NCBI RefSeq assembly: GCF_000170895.1
Contig: NZ_ABCS01000003.1
Coordinates: 1-64,000, forward strand
DNA from: Plesiocystis pacifica SIR-1
GTDB lineage: Bacteria > Myxococcota_A > Polyangia > Nannocystales > Nannocystaceae
Length of the DNA: 64,000 nt
Direction of reading: 5' to 3'
Shown here: in pieces, positions 8,863-19,162 of the stretch
Layout of the letters: every line of letters starts with the position of its first letter
Position numbering within the stretch: position 1 is the first letter of the stretch
Notes under the pieces: model-generated
Database searches by the model: none
What the model saw: only the letters and a program-made list of their open reading frames with translations
What the model was told of the DNA's origin: nothing
Position numbers and translations under genes: made by a program

Positions 8863-10581
8863 GTGCTCGGCTCACGTTCAGCTCTGCTCTCGATGCTCCT
8901 GGTTTGGTCGGCGCCCCCGGCCAGTCCCGAGGACGCCTCCGCATCTCCCGCGCCTCCGGCCCCCGCCGGCCAAGACGGTGAGGCCGTCGAGGGTCCCGCG
9001 CCTGCGCCGGCCGACGGCTCGCTGCGCGACCGCTTCGGCGACATCGACGCGACCTTGCCCTACGCGACCGAGGAGCTGCAGCTGTCCGAGGTCCTGCAGA
9101 TCTCCCTCGAGGAGAACGTCGACCTGCAGACCAAGGTCGTCGCCGTGGACGTCAGCGAGGCCAACATCCTCGCCGCCGCCGGTGCCTTCGACGTGACCCT
9201 GACCGCCGGGCTCTCGACCTCGCTGCAAAGCAGCGTCCCGCGTGGTTCGGCCTTCATCTTCAGCACGGGTTCGCGCCAGGTCAGCGGCTACCTCGGCGTG
9301 TCTCGGCGGCTCGAGACCGGTGGCAACATCGCCCTGCAGATCGACGTCAACCGCAACCTCACCGACCAGCCGATCAGCTTCTTCAACCCCGAGCTCGGCT
9401 CGGCGACCCTGGCCAGCTACCAGATCACGCCGCGGCTGACCTTCAGCCACCCGCTGCTCCGGGGCATGGGCGTCAAGGTCAACCGCGCCCAGCTCGACCG
9501 CGCGCGCCTGGCCAAGTCGAGCGCCGAGGCCGACATCCTGGTCTCGGCCCAGAACATGATCCGCGATCTGGTCGCGGCCTACTGGGACGTGCTCTACGCC
9601 CAGCGCGACCTCGCGAACAAGCGCACCGGGGTCGAGCTGGCCAAAGAGCAGCTCGCGCGCACCGAGGCCCAGGTCCGCGCCGGTCGCCTCGCCGCCGTCG
9701 AGGCCAAGGCCGTGGAGCAGAGCCTCGCCCAGCGCGAGACCGACGTGATCCTGGCCGAGAACCAGCTGCTCGCGGCCAGCCTCAACCTGCGCACCCTCAT
9801 GGGCCAGGAGTTCGCCGGCCGCGAGGCCCTCGGCGTGATGCCCTCGACCAACCCCGTCGACGCGATCCAGCCGGAGCCCATCGACATGGACGCCGAGATC
9901 GACAAGGCCATCGCCGCCAACCCGGCCGTGCGCCAGCTCGAGGTCGCCCTGGCGACCAAGCGCATCGACGAGCTCGAGGCCGCCAACCAGCGCCTGCCGC
10001 AGCTCGACTTCACCGGCACCTTCACGCCCCAGGGCCGCAGCGTCGACACCAGCCCGGATCCCCAGGCGGGCACCCCCGGCGAGTCCGGCAGCTGGGGCGA
10101 GGCCTTCCAGAACTTCGTCACCGACGACATCGCGACCAAGGGCCTGTTCGCCGAGTACACGGTGTCGGGCGCCCTCGACCTGACCTGGTCCGTGCAAAAC
10201 CGCGTCGCCCGGGGCAACCACCAGCGGGTGCTCGCCGAGCTGCGCCAGGCCGAGCTCAACCTCAAGTCGGTGCGCCAGAACACCTCGACCCAGGTGATCA
10301 CGGCGATCAACAACATGCGCTCGGCCCAAAAGCGCATCGAGCTCGCCGACCTGTCCATCGAGCTCGCCCAGCAAAACCTCGACGCCGAGCAGGCCCGCTT
10401 CGACGTCGGCCGCTCGACCAACTACGACGTGCTCCAGCGCATCGACGAGCTGCTCAACGCCGAGAACACCAAGCTGCTCGCGGGCCTCGACTACCTCAAG
10501 GCGCGCGCGACCTTGCAGGCGCTGACCGGCGAGATCCTGCCGGCCTACGGCCTGGACCTGCCGGGCAGCGACGCGGGCTAG
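8863..10581 (+). CDS. TolC-like outer membrane efflux protein
   Basis: 572 aa. A short signal peptide (to about residue 20) and a Pro/Ala-rich linker precede two repeated outer-membrane-factor domains. Each has the long coiled-coil helices expected of TolC: 'VAAYWDVLYAQRDLANKRTG' near 245-265 and 'ELADLSIELAQQNLDAEQAR' near 500. The N-terminal 'LQLSEVLQISLEENVDLQ' is the usual OEP family opening. It would form a trimeric channel in the outer membrane, working with an inner-membrane pump and adaptor protein. Neither partner is encoded beside it, so the substrate is unknown. It converges on a MerC-like gene over a GC hairpin. Confidence 0.88.
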   Translation: MLGSRSALLSMLLVWSAPPASPEDASASPAPPAPAGQDGEAVEGPAPAPADGSLRDRFGDIDATLPYATEELQLSEVLQISLEENVDLQTKVVAVDVSEANILAAAGAFDVTLTAGLSTSLQSSVPRGSAFIFSTGSRQVSGYLGVSRRLETGGNIALQIDVNRNLTDQPISFFNPELGSATLASYQITPRLTFSHPLLRGMGVKVNRAQLDRARLAKSSAEADILVSAQNMIRDLVAAYWDVLYAQRDLANKRTGVELAKEQLARTEAQVRAGRLAAVEAKAVEQSLAQRETDVILAENQLLAASLNLRTLMGQEFAGREALGVMPSTNPVDAIQPEPIDMDAEIDKAIAANPAVRQLEVALATKRIDELEAANQRLPQLDFTGTFTPQGRSVDTSPDPQAGTPGESGSWGEAFQNFVTDDIATKGLFAEYTVSGALDLTWSVQNRVARGNHQRVLAELRQAELNLKSVRQNTSTQVITAINNMRSAQKRIELADLSIELAQQNLDAEQARFDVGRSTNYDVLQRIDELLNAENTKLLAGLDYLKARATLQALTGEILPAYGLDLPGSDAG

Positions 10582-10585
10582 CGCG

Positions 10586-10613
10586 GGCGGCTGCTCCCGT
10601 GGACGGAGCCGCC
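10586..10613. terminator. GC hairpin between convergent tolC-like and merC-like genes
   Basis: GGCGGCT at 10586-10592 pairs perfectly with AGCCGCC at 10607-10613 around a 14-nt loop, starting 5 bp after the tolC-like stop. There is no T-tract. It may act as a bidirectional, Rho-assisted or structural terminator. Confidence 0.4.
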
Positions 10614-10624
10614 GAGCGGGGAGC

Positions 10625-11161
10625 TCAGCTCGAGCGGGGCTCCGCACAGTCTTCGCGGCACTCCCGAGACTTGCGCAGGCCGATCACGTGGCCGCTGACG
10701 AGGGAGATGCCGGCGAGCACCCCGACCACGGTGCCGGCGAGGTGGGAGCCGCCCTCGTGGTGTTCGCCAGGGGCGTGGGCCTGGGCGTGGTGGTCTTTGT
10801 GCCCGTGGTGCTCGCCGTGCGCTTCTTGGGCGTGGTGCTCGTCGTGCTCGCCGCCCATCTCCAGGCCCCGGGAGGCCATCAACCCGACGATGCCCACCGC
10901 CATCAATCCCGCCACGAGCGTCGAGCGATGGCGACGCCAGGTGAAGATCAGCGCGAGCACGGCGAAGCCGAGGGCGACGGCGGTGAAGATCCACTCCGCC
11001 TCGTGACCCAACAACAGGCCGAGCCCGAGGGTTCCAAACAGCGCGGGGAGGAGGGCCGCGACGGTGCAGTGGATGGCGCACAGGCTGCTCGCCACGGCGC
11101 CGAAGCGATCGACGCGGCCGTGGCTGGCGTTGCTGTCGAAGGTTGAGAGTGCACGCGCCAT
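10625..11161 (-). CDS. MerC-domain membrane protein with His-rich loop
   Basis: 178 aa, about four transmembrane helices. 'DRFGAVASSLCAIHCTVAA' (residues 18-36) is the MerC-domain signature (D..G...S.LCaiHC), in which the Cys/His pair is implicated in metal passage. Between the last two spans lies a hydrophilic loop, about 102-140, that is extraordinarily rich in His (HDEHH, HGEHHGHKDHH, HAPGEHH), a probable metal-binding segment. No merR, merT, merP or merA is nearby, so a mercury-resistance role is not supported. Transport or sensing of another metal is possible. A perfect palindrome 43 bp upstream may be its operator. Confidence 0.75.
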   Translation of the reverse strand: MARALSTFDSNASHGRVDRFGAVASSLCAIHCTVAALLPALFGTLGLGLLLGHEAEWIFTAVALGFAVLALIFTWRRHRSTLVAGLMAVGIVGLMASRGLEMGGEHDEHHAQEAHGEHHGHKDHHAQAHAPGEHHEGGSHLAGTVVGVLAGISLVSGHVIGLRKSRECREDCAEPRSS

Positions 11162-11203
11162 CGCGGACTGTTCGTTTCGCCAATGTTGGTGGGCGAGTCA
11201 ATG

Positions 11204-11217
11204 CGAACACTTGTTCG
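11204..11217. promoter_or_regulatory. 14-bp palindromic operator candidate upstream of merC-like gene
   Basis: CGAACACTTGTTCG is a palindrome with arms CGAACA/TGTTCG around CT. It lies 43-56 bp before the ATG of the MerC-like gene, in a locally AT-richer stretch. It matches the CGAAC-N4-GTTCG form of Gram-positive LexA boxes, but other repressors could use such a site. It also lies downstream of the desaturase stop, so control of the MerC-like gene is the simplest reading. Confidence 0.4.
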
Positions 11218-11245
11218 ACTGTTCAATTGATGGCGTCTAGGCCCG

Positions 11246-12097
11246 CTAGGGGTGCCAGCCTGGGGGCTTGAACAGGTAGCCGAGCTTCTCGGCCATGCGG
11301 GGGGTGGCTCGGACATCTCGCCACAGCGCCGCGAATTCATCGGTCTGGGACACCCACAGGTTCGCGCTGTCGATGGGCTTGGTGAGGCCGTAGCGCGGGG
11401 CCTCGCTCGTCGCGGGGAGCTGGTGGGTGCCGAACAGGCGATCCCACAGCGCGAAGGTCAGCCCGTAGTTCTTGTCGACGTAGACCGGGTTGCTGGCGTG
11501 GTGCAGCCGGTGCACCGCTGGGGTGATCAGCGCGCGGCGCAGCCCGGGGAGGTCGCGGGGCGGGAGGGCGTGCTCGCTCAGGTGCAAGAGCACGCCCCAG
11601 ATCATCGCCGCGCCCTCGACGATGATGATCATCAGGGGGTGGAAGCCGAGCAGGGGCAGCCACAAGGTGGTGTGCGGCGTGACGAGGAAGTCCGCGAAGG
11701 AGCCGCGGAAGGACACGGAGGCCTTCATCTCCTGGGGCGCGTGGTGGACCGCGTGCACGCACCACAGCAGCCGGACTCGATGGGACAGGCGGTGGACGGC
11801 GTAGGAGCTGAGGTCGTAGGCGAGGTAGGCGAGCAGCCAGCTCGGCCAGGCCAGGCCGAGCTCGAGGGGGCTCAGGTGGTAGAGCCCGAACATCGCGGCG
11901 ATCGTCAGGACCTGGTTGAGGGCGAAGATCGGGATGAAGGTCAAGACCGCGCTGGCTACGTTGACGACGCCCTCGCGGTGACGGTTGATCTTTCTGCTCA
12001 GGCCCAGGGCGATCCACTCGAGGGTGACGATTCCAAGGGCGGCCCCGGTCATGAGCGCGGGAACGAGCTCCGAGTAGTGTTGGAGAGCGGTGGCCAT
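11246..12097 (-). CDS. fatty acid hydroxylase / sterol desaturase superfamily protein
   Basis: 283 aa integral membrane di-iron enzyme. The three histidine clusters of the superfamily are visible in order: 'HRLSHRVRLLWCVHAVHH' (about residues 107-124), 'HLSEH' in the middle, and 'HRLHHASNP' near 200. These ligate two irons in the cytoplasmic active site between transmembrane hairpins. Members hydroxylate or desaturate sterols, carotenoids or fatty acids; nothing here identifies the substrate. Some myxobacteria make sterols and unusual lipids, so a lipid-modifying role is reasonable. The gene stands alone, divergent from a DUF2071 gene. Confidence 0.88.
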   Translation of the reverse strand: MATALQHYSELVPALMTGAALGIVTLEWIALGLSRKINRHREGVVNVASAVLTFIPIFALNQVLTIAAMFGLYHLSPLELGLAWPSWLLAYLAYDLSSYAVHRLSHRVRLLWCVHAVHHAPQEMKASVSFRGSFADFLVTPHTTLWLPLLGFHPLMIIIVEGAAMIWGVLLHLSEHALPPRDLPGLRRALITPAVHRLHHASNPVYVDKNYGLTFALWDRLFGTHQLPATSEAPRYGLTKPIDSANLWVSQTDEFAALWRDVRATPRMAEKLGYLFKPPGWHP

Positions 12098-12220
12098 CGT
12101 CGAGGAGTCGCCCGACGATGTCGGAAATTACGGCGCGCTGGGCAGAGGGGCAGGCCCCCGCTCTGCGGTGAGGTGGCACTCCGCTGCGCGCGAGGCCGTG
12201 TTTCTTGATAGGACTCCCCC

Positions 12221-12985
12221 GTGGCACCCAACTGGTCGGCATTGCTGGACGAGCGCGACCACCGGCCCTACGCGATGCCGCCGGGGCCGTGGCACATGAC
12301 CATGTCGTGGCTGGACCTGCTGTTCGCGCACTGGCCCGTGGACGCCGAGGTGCTGCGCGCGTCCTTGCCGGCCGGCCTCGAGCTCGACACCTTCGAGGGC
12401 CAGGCGTGGATCGGCGTGGTGCCCTTTCGCATGACCCACGTCGGCCCGCGGGGGCTCAACTGGCTCCCTGGGCCCTCGGCCTTCGCCGAGCTCAACGTGC
12501 GCACCTACGTCGTCGCCGAGGGGCGCCCCGGGGTGTGGTTCTACTCCCTCGACGCCGCCAGTCCGCTGGCGGTCTGGGCCGCGCGGACGGGCTTTCACCT
12601 GCCCTACTACCGGGCGCGCATGCGCTGCGAGGGCGTCGGCGAGGGGTGGATCGACTACCTCAGCGAGCGCCGCCACGGGGACGCGCCGGCGGGGGTGTTC
12701 CGCGGGCGCTACCGGGGCGCGGGCGAGCCCTACCGGGCCGAGCGCGGGAGCCTCGAGCACTGGCTGACCTGGCGCTACTGCTTGTACGCCGCCGATCGCC
12801 GCGGCCGGGTCCGGCGCGGGGAGATTCACCACCTCCCCTGGCCGCTGCGCCGGGCCGAGGCCGAGATCGAGACCTGCACGGTGACCGAGGGCTGGGGCAT
12901 CGCGCTGCCCGAGGGCGTCGCGCCGATCCTTCACTTTGTCGATCGCATCGACGTCGTGGGCTGGCTGCTCGGCCCGCCGCTGTGA
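12221..12985 (+). CDS. DUF2071 (YqjF-like) family protein
   Basis: 254 aa from GTG 12221. The sequence follows the DUF2071 pattern: 'WHMTMSWLDLLFAHWPVD', then 'LRASLPAGLELDTFEGQAWI', then 'PFRMTHVGPRG' and 'FAELNVRTYV'. The fold is related to acetoacetate decarboxylase-like barrels. The biochemical activity is not established and no catalytic residue can be assigned from sequence. No signal peptide, so cytoplasmic. It is followed by the composite repeat element R1 and then a convergent gene. Confidence 0.85.
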   Translation: MAPNWSALLDERDHRPYAMPPGPWHMTMSWLDLLFAHWPVDAEVLRASLPAGLELDTFEGQAWIGVVPFRMTHVGPRGLNWLPGPSAFAELNVRTYVVAEGRPGVWFYSLDAASPLAVWAARTGFHLPYYRARMRCEGVGEGWIDYLSERRHGDAPAGVFRGRYRGAGEPYRAERGSLEHWLTWRYCLYAADRRGRVRRGEIHHLPWPLRRAEAEIETCTVTEGWGIALPEGVAPILHFVDRIDVVGWLLGPPL

Positions 12986-13033
12986 GCCGCGAGTTTTTCG
13001 AGAAAAAGCTCGGGCCTGAGGCCGCCTCAGAGG

Positions 13034-13337
13034 GTCGGCCAGAACAAGTCCTGTCCGCCCCTCTGTCTATTCTAGCCGTCGTGGACGACGCCACGCCCTC
13101 CCTGCCCCACGTCCACGACTCAAGCCAGTGAATGAATCCACAGTCTCTGGCTATTTAGCCGTCGCGGACGACGCCACGCCCTCCCTGCCTGCAAACGAAT
13201 CCACGCCCCCGCTTGCGGGGGCGACCACCAGCCGTCTCGAAGGTACGAACTCCATTGCCCACCAAGCCAAAGCGGAGGAGCGGATAGCGACGAAGCGCCC
13301 CCGGTCCTCAGTGCCTGTGGGGGTAGAGCAGAACTCA
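13034..13337. repeat. dispersed intergenic repeat R1 (modules A + partial A + B)
   Basis: Between convergent DUF2071 and cobalamin-binding-type genes. Module A contains the 10-bp inverted repeat GTCGTGGACG (13078-13087) / CGTCCACGAC (13110-13119). A truncated second A follows around 13158-13190. Module B starts with a perfect hairpin CGCCCCCGC-TT-GCGGGGGCG (13204-13223), continues with 'GGAGGAGCGGATAGCGACG', and ends in a second G/C hairpin. The last bases form the TGA stop (13335-13337) of the minus-strand gene. Related copies are at 20621-20810, 30868-30957 and 38410-38595. Confidence 0.85.
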
Positions 13338-14315
13338 GACCATGAGCGAAGGGAGCAGGGGAGCCGCGAAGCCTTCGGGGAGGGCGTCGGCCTGGCCGGT
13401 GAAGATCGCACGCAGACACGCGGCGCCCTCGACCAGGCGCGGGGCCGGCCGGCTGAACATGGCGTTGGCGTCGAGGGCCCACACCCGCCCCTCGCGGACG
13501 GCCCGCAGGGCCTGGACCTCGGGGCGCTCGAGCAGCGCGCGGGCGTGGGTGAGGTTGGTGGCGAGGTCGTAGCCGCAGGCGCCGGCGAGGATCCAGTCCG
13601 GATCGGCGGCGGCGATGGCCGACCACGGCAGGGGACGGCTCGCGCCTCCGACCTCGCCGAAGGCGTCGACGACCCCGGCCGCGGCGAGCTGCTCGGGGAC
13701 CCAGTGGCCGGCGTTCCACGGCGGGTCGGGCCACTCGAGGAAAAAGGCGGTGCACTGCTCGCGCCCAGCGGGAGCCGAAGCGGGCGGGGCCACGGGACCG
13801 CCCGCCGCGATCGCGGCCCAGCGCGCGCGCAGGGAGGCGACGAGGGCTCGGCCGCGCTCGACGACTCCGGCGGCCTCGGCCACGGCTTGGATGTCGGCCA
13901 GCACGCCCTCGAAGGTCTTGGCCGCGAGCGACAGCACCCGCGCCTCCCGGGCGCGGCCGAGGACCTCGACGGGGATCAGCTGCAGGGCGGTCTCGATGGT
14001 CGCCGGGGTCACGGCGCACACGCTGCACACGCCCTGGGTGAGGATGAGCTCGGGCGCGAGGGCCTCGAGGCGCTCGCCGTCGACGGAGTAGATCGGCCGC
14101 CCCTCGAGCTGGGCCTCGTGCACGGCGGTGTCGATCGCCTTGGGGCTCAGGCCGGCGTCGAGGATGCTGGCCGTGAGCACGGGCAGCTCGGGGCCGACGC
14201 GGCGGGCGAGCTCGGGCGGGTGGTCGCACTCGTGGCTGACCCCGACCAGGTGCTCGCCGAGGCCGAGGGCGCAGGCGATCTCCGTGGCGCTGGGCAGCAG
14301 GCTGACGATGCGCAC
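13335..14315 (-). CDS. cobalamin-binding-type periplasmic-binding-fold protein (BtuF-like, no signal peptide)
   Basis: 326 aa from GTG 14315, with AGGGAA about 9 nt upstream. It opens directly with 'RIVSLLPSATEIACALGLGE', then 'LVGVSHECDHPPE', and 'LTQGVCSVCAV' (about residues 100-110). These are hallmarks of a PF01497 subgroup annotated as cobalamin-binding proteins. The lack of an export signal suggests a cytoplasmic protein rather than a classical ABC receptor. It is the third gene of an operon with UbiA-like and frameshifted genes; the gap to the preceding stop is 16 bp. Its stop codon is supplied by the end of repeat R1. Confidence 0.82.
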   Translation of the reverse strand: MRIVSLLPSATEIACALGLGEHLVGVSHECDHPPELARRVGPELPVLTASILDAGLSPKAIDTAVHEAQLEGRPIYSVDGERLEALAPELILTQGVCSVCAVTPATIETALQLIPVEVLGRAREARVLSLAAKTFEGVLADIQAVAEAAGVVERGRALVASLRARWAAIAAGGPVAPPASAPAGREQCTAFFLEWPDPPWNAGHWVPEQLAAAGVVDAFGEVGGASRPLPWSAIAAADPDWILAGACGYDLATNLTHARALLERPEVQALRAVREGRVWALDANAMFSRPAPRLVEGAACLRAIFTGQADALPEGFAAPLLPSLMV

Positions 14316-14331
14316 CGCTGGGTTCCCTGGA

Positions 14332-15172
14332 TTAGGACAGCAGCCCCAGCTCGCCCGCGACCTCGACGCGGCGATCTTGGAAGGGCTCGCGCCAGCGCTG
14401 GTCCCAGTCGATGGCGATGGCGCCAGCGTCCCAGGTGGGCACGGGGATGAGGTCGCGGCGGGCCAGCTCGGCGTGCAGCTCGACCTCGGCCGCGGGCTCG
14501 CGGGAGAAGGGGAAGGGGTTGCGCGGCACGCCAGCGGCGAGGGTCGGGTACTTGCCGTCGTCGGCGGCGATGAGCTCGAGCAGCTCGTGGCCGCGGCGCT
14601 CCATGTAGCCCAAAAACTCGGCGCTGAACGGCCCGGGCACGTCCCGCTGCACGCTGGGCTCGCGGCGCACCCACTTGGCCCAGTCGAAGCCGTAGACGAA
14701 GTCGTGCACGTAGGTGAAGTTGATGGCGGTGCCGCGGCCGTAGAGGGCCTGGAGACGGACCATGCGGGCGAAGCGGTCCTCGACGAGGGCCAGGGCGGCG
14801 GCCCCGTCCGGCCCGCCCGCGGACTCGAGGCCCTGGCGGAGTACGTCGGCGGCGATGAGGTCGAGGTCCCAAAACAGGTTGCCCGGGAAGGCGTCGAGCT
14901 GGGGCCTCGGCGAGGTCGGCCAGGCCCGTGGCGAGGGCCGCGACGAGGGCGGCCGGGGCCCTGCGCGCGTCCGGGAGGCTGTCGGCCTCGAAGGTCGCGG
15001 CGACCAGGGCGGCGAGCTCGGTGGCCCGCTCGCGGCGCGGGTCGAGGCTCCGGGGCGAGCCGGCCTCGCGCTCGAGTCGGCCCTGGACCGCGGACACTCG
15101 GGGGCGCCACGGCGCATGGGGGTCGCGCCAGGCCGGGGTCGCGGCGCTCGACCGGGCCAAGAGCGTGGTCAT
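14332..15172 (-). pseudogene. frameshifted conserved gene of unknown function between ubiA-like and btuF-like genes
   Basis: The gene starts at ATG 15172, overlapping the UbiA-like stop (ATGA), and reads about 90 residues in one frame (to 'LATGLADLAEA'). It then continues in another frame ('QLDAFPGNLFWDLDLIAAD' onward) to TAA at 14332. The switch is near 14901-14910 in a GGGGCC run. The total span is 841 nt, one more than a multiple of three. Both halves have strong coding character and would give about 279 aa. It is either a recent inactivating indel or an assembly error; a slippery heptamer is not evident. No family recognised. The C-terminal half is soluble with aromatic-rich stretches such as 'NFTYVHDFVYGFDWAKWV'. 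Confidence 0.7.
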
Positions 15173-16191
15173 TGACCGTCCCACCCCAGCAAGGTCAGCC
15201 CGACGATGACCACGACGAGGATCATCGCGCTGCGCCACTGCGCCTGGTGCAGGTAGTGCTTGTAGAGGCGCTGCGCTTCGAAGGCGTTGGTGGTCGCCTG
15301 GGGGCTGAGCTTGCGCAGGCGCCTCCAGTTGACCAGCACGACGACGAGGGCGAGGGCGCCGATCGGCGCGGGCACGACGTGGGCCAGGCGGATCGACACC
15401 GCCCACAGCAGCGCCGCGAACAGCATCACGCGCTCGACCAGGGCCCGCGCGGCCCGGTTGCCGTACTCGCTGACGTAGGTCCGCTTGCCCCCGCGGCGGT
15501 CGCTCTGCTCGTCGGCCATGCCGCTGGCGACGGCGCTGCACAGGGCCAAGAGCGCGAAGCCGGGGAGCATCAGCAGCTCGCGGGTCCACAGCTCGCCGCT
15601 TTGCAGGTAGAGGTGAAAGAGCGGCAGGCCCACGCCGACGCCGACGAGCTCGAGCCACTCGCCGCCGCCGCGGTAGTTCAGGCGCACCGGGGGCAGGGTG
15701 TAGGCGACAAAGATCAGCAACAGCCCGGCGGCCGCGGGCAGCAGGCTCGGGCGGGCCATGGCGAACTGGCCGAGGGCGGCCAGGCCCAGGGCGCCCACGC
15801 CCGCGATGAGCCCGGCGATCAGCAGGGCGCGCGCGGGCAGGATCCCGTCGGGGATGGTCTTGGGCGAGCAGCCGTCCGGGAACATCTGTCGCTTGATGCG
15901 ATCGACCCGGCGGTCGCCCCAGTCGTTGAGGAAGACCACGAACAAGAGGTCGAAGAGGGTGAAGCCCAGGCCCAGCGCGAGGGCGCTCCAGTCGAGGGCG
16001 CCGGCGGCGGAGACTCCCAGGGCCTGGCCAAAGAGGCACGGCACCAGGAGCTTGGGCCAGCTGTCGACCTTCGCCGCGTAGAGCCAGCGGGACATCCAGC
16101 TGCGCCCGCGGCCGCCCTGGGGCGATGGGTCTGCTGGGGCCTCCTCGGGGCTGGTCTCGGCCTGGCTCTCGGCCTCGGGATCCGGCTGCAC
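15169..16191 (-). CDS. UbiA-family prenyltransferase
   Basis: 340 aa if started at GTG 16191 (start uncertain; an internal ATG near 'MSRWLYAAK' is an alternative). About eight transmembrane helices. The two Asp-rich motifs of UbiA enzymes are present: 'NDWGDRRVDRIK' (NDxxDxxxD) and 'DEQSDRRGGKRT'. These bind Mg-prenyl diphosphate and catalyse prenyl transfer to an aromatic or other acceptor, as in quinone, heme O or lipid biosynthesis. Substrate cannot be assigned. It is the first gene of a three-gene operon, with 4-bp overlap to the frameshifted gene, and is divergent from the amidohydrolase lipoprotein gene. Confidence 0.85.
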   Translation of the reverse strand: MQPDPEAESQAETSPEEAPADPSPQGGRGRSWMSRWLYAAKVDSWPKLLVPCLFGQALGVSAAGALDWSALALGLGFTLFDLLFVVFLNDWGDRRVDRIKRQMFPDGCSPKTIPDGILPARALLIAGLIAGVGALGLAALGQFAMARPSLLPAAAGLLLIFVAYTLPPVRLNYRGGGEWLELVGVGVGLPLFHLYLQSGELWTRELLMLPGFALLALCSAVASGMADEQSDRRGGKRTYVSEYGNRAARALVERVMLFAALLWAVSIRLAHVVPAPIGALALVVVLVNWRRLRKLSPQATTNAFEAQRLYKHYLHQAQWRSAMILVVVIVGLTLLGWDGQ

Positions 16192-16279
16192 GGCGAGACC
16201 GTAGCAGAGCCGGGCGGGCGCGTCTCGGAGCTGGCGCTCGGTGGGCGGCCTGGGCGGGGGTGTACGGGCCAAACAACCC

Positions 16280-16309
16280 TTGCGGGAGCCAGTCACCGGG
16301 GCGTAGCGT
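16280..16309 (+). promoter_or_regulatory. candidate leaderless promoter of amidohydrolase operon
   Basis: TTGCGG at 16280-16285, an 18-bp spacer, and TAGCGT at 16304-16309, the same -10 hexamer as the lon candidate. The ATG follows after 7 nt, so the message would begin at the start codon. Confidence 0.4.
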
Positions 16310-16316
16310 GCCCGCC

Positions 16317-17828
<1,512 letters not shown>

Positions 17829-17830
17829 CC

Positions 17831-19162
17831 ATGACCCGCCCCGCACTTCGCCTCTCGCTGGTCGTGCTGGCCTCGGCCCTGGCCTTCGCGCCGCCCTTCC
17901 TCTCGGCCGTTCAGGCCGCGCCGCCTGTCGCCGACAACCCGGACGCGAGCGAGCCCCAGGCCGCGCCCGCGACCTTGCTGATCCACGCCAAGATCCACGT
18001 CGGAGACGGGACGGTGATCGACGACGGCTCCGTGCTCATCGAGGACGGCAAGATCGCCAAGGTCCAGCCCGGAACCCTCGGGGCGGCCGACGCCCCCGGG
18101 GCCACGGTGGTCGACCTGGGCGGCAAGACCCTCACGCCCGGGCTGATCGCGGCGGACACGGCCCTGGGCCTGGTCGAGATCGGCCTCGAAGACAGCACCC
18201 ACGACGAGGCGCGCCAGGACGAGAGCCCGATCCGCGCCAGCTACGACCCGGGCCCAGCGGTCAACGCCGACTCCTCGCTGATCGCCGTGCAGGCCATCGA
18301 GGGCATCACCACGGCCGCCGTCGCCCCCCGGGGCGGGCTGATCTCGGGCTCGGTCGCGTGGATCGACCTGCTGCCCAACGACCACCGGCGCATCGTCGCC
18401 GAGCGCTCCGTGGCCGTGGTCGCCAACGGCGGCCGGGCGGTGCAGGGCTCGCGGGCGGCGACCCTCGCCGAGCTGCGCCGGGCCTTCGAGGACGCCCAGT
18501 GGCTGCGCGAGAACGAGCGCAACTTCGACCGCGGGGCCGCCCGCGAGCTCGCTGGGCACCCGGCCGATCTCGAGGCGCTGTGGCCCGTGCTCGACGATGA
18601 GGTGCCCCTGGTCGTGCGCGCCAACCGGGCCAGCGATCTGCTCGCGCTCGTCGAGCTCGCCGGGGAGCTGGGCGTCGAGCTGACGATCCTCGGCGCGGCC
18701 GAGGGCTGGAAGGTCAAGGAAGAGCTCGCCGCCGCCAAGGTCCACGTCGTCGTCCAGCCGACCCGCAACCTCCCGGGCAGCCTCGACGGCCTCGGCTCGC
18801 GCATGGACAACGCCGCGCTCTTGCAGGCCGCGGGCGTGACCGTCGCGCTGGCCGTGTTCGACACCCACAACGTCCGCAACCTGACCCAGGAGGCGGGCAT
18901 CGCCGTGGCCAACGGCCTCGACGCCAAGGCGGCCCTGAGCGCCGTGACCCTCAACGTGGCCAAGGCCTACGGACTCGACGACGACTACGGGACCATCGCC
19001 GTGGGCAAGGTCGCCAGCGTGGTCGTGTGGGACGGCGAGGATCCCTTCGAGTTCTCGACCTGGGCCGAGCAGGTCTACGTCCGCGGCGAGGCCCTGGACA
19101 TGCGCTCGCGCCAGACCCAGCTGCGCGAGCGCTACCGCGAGCTCGACGGCTTCGCGCCCTGA
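17831..19162 (+). CDS. degenerate amidohydrolase-like secreted protein
   Basis: 443 aa with a Sec signal peptide (hydrophobic core about 7-28, ending ...VQAAPP). It has the amidohydrolase composite beta-sandwich ('DGSVLIEDGKIAKVQPG') and the closing segment 'GTIAVGKVASVVVWDGEDP'. At the place of the metal-binding HxH ('GxIDTHxH') it reads 'TPGLIAADTALG', so both His ligands are missing. It is therefore probably not a metal hydrolase and may be a partner of the intact enzyme encoded just upstream. The 2-bp gap indicates one operon. Confidence 0.85.
   Translation: MTRPALRLSLVVLASALAFAPPFLSAVQAAPPVADNPDASEPQAAPATLLIHAKIHVGDGTVIDDGSVLIEDGKIAKVQPGTLGAADAPGATVVDLGGKTLTPGLIAADTALGLVEIGLEDSTHDEARQDESPIRASYDPGPAVNADSSLIAVQAIEGITTAAVAPRGGLISGSVAWIDLLPNDHRRIVAERSVAVVANGGRAVQGSRAATLAELRRAFEDAQWLRENERNFDRGAARELAGHPADLEALWPVLDDEVPLVVRANRASDLLALVELAGELGVELTILGAAEGWKVKEELAAAKVHVVVQPTRNLPGSLDGLGSRMDNAALLQAAGVTVALAVFDTHNVRNLTQEAGIAVANGLDAKAALSAVTLNVAKAYGLDDDYGTIAVGKVASVVVWDGEDPFEFSTWAEQVYVRGEALDMRSRQTQLRERYRELDGFAP

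Noticed and set aside
10625..11161. Mercury-resistance operon
   Set aside because: Only a MerC-domain protein is present; merR, merA, merT and merP are absent.
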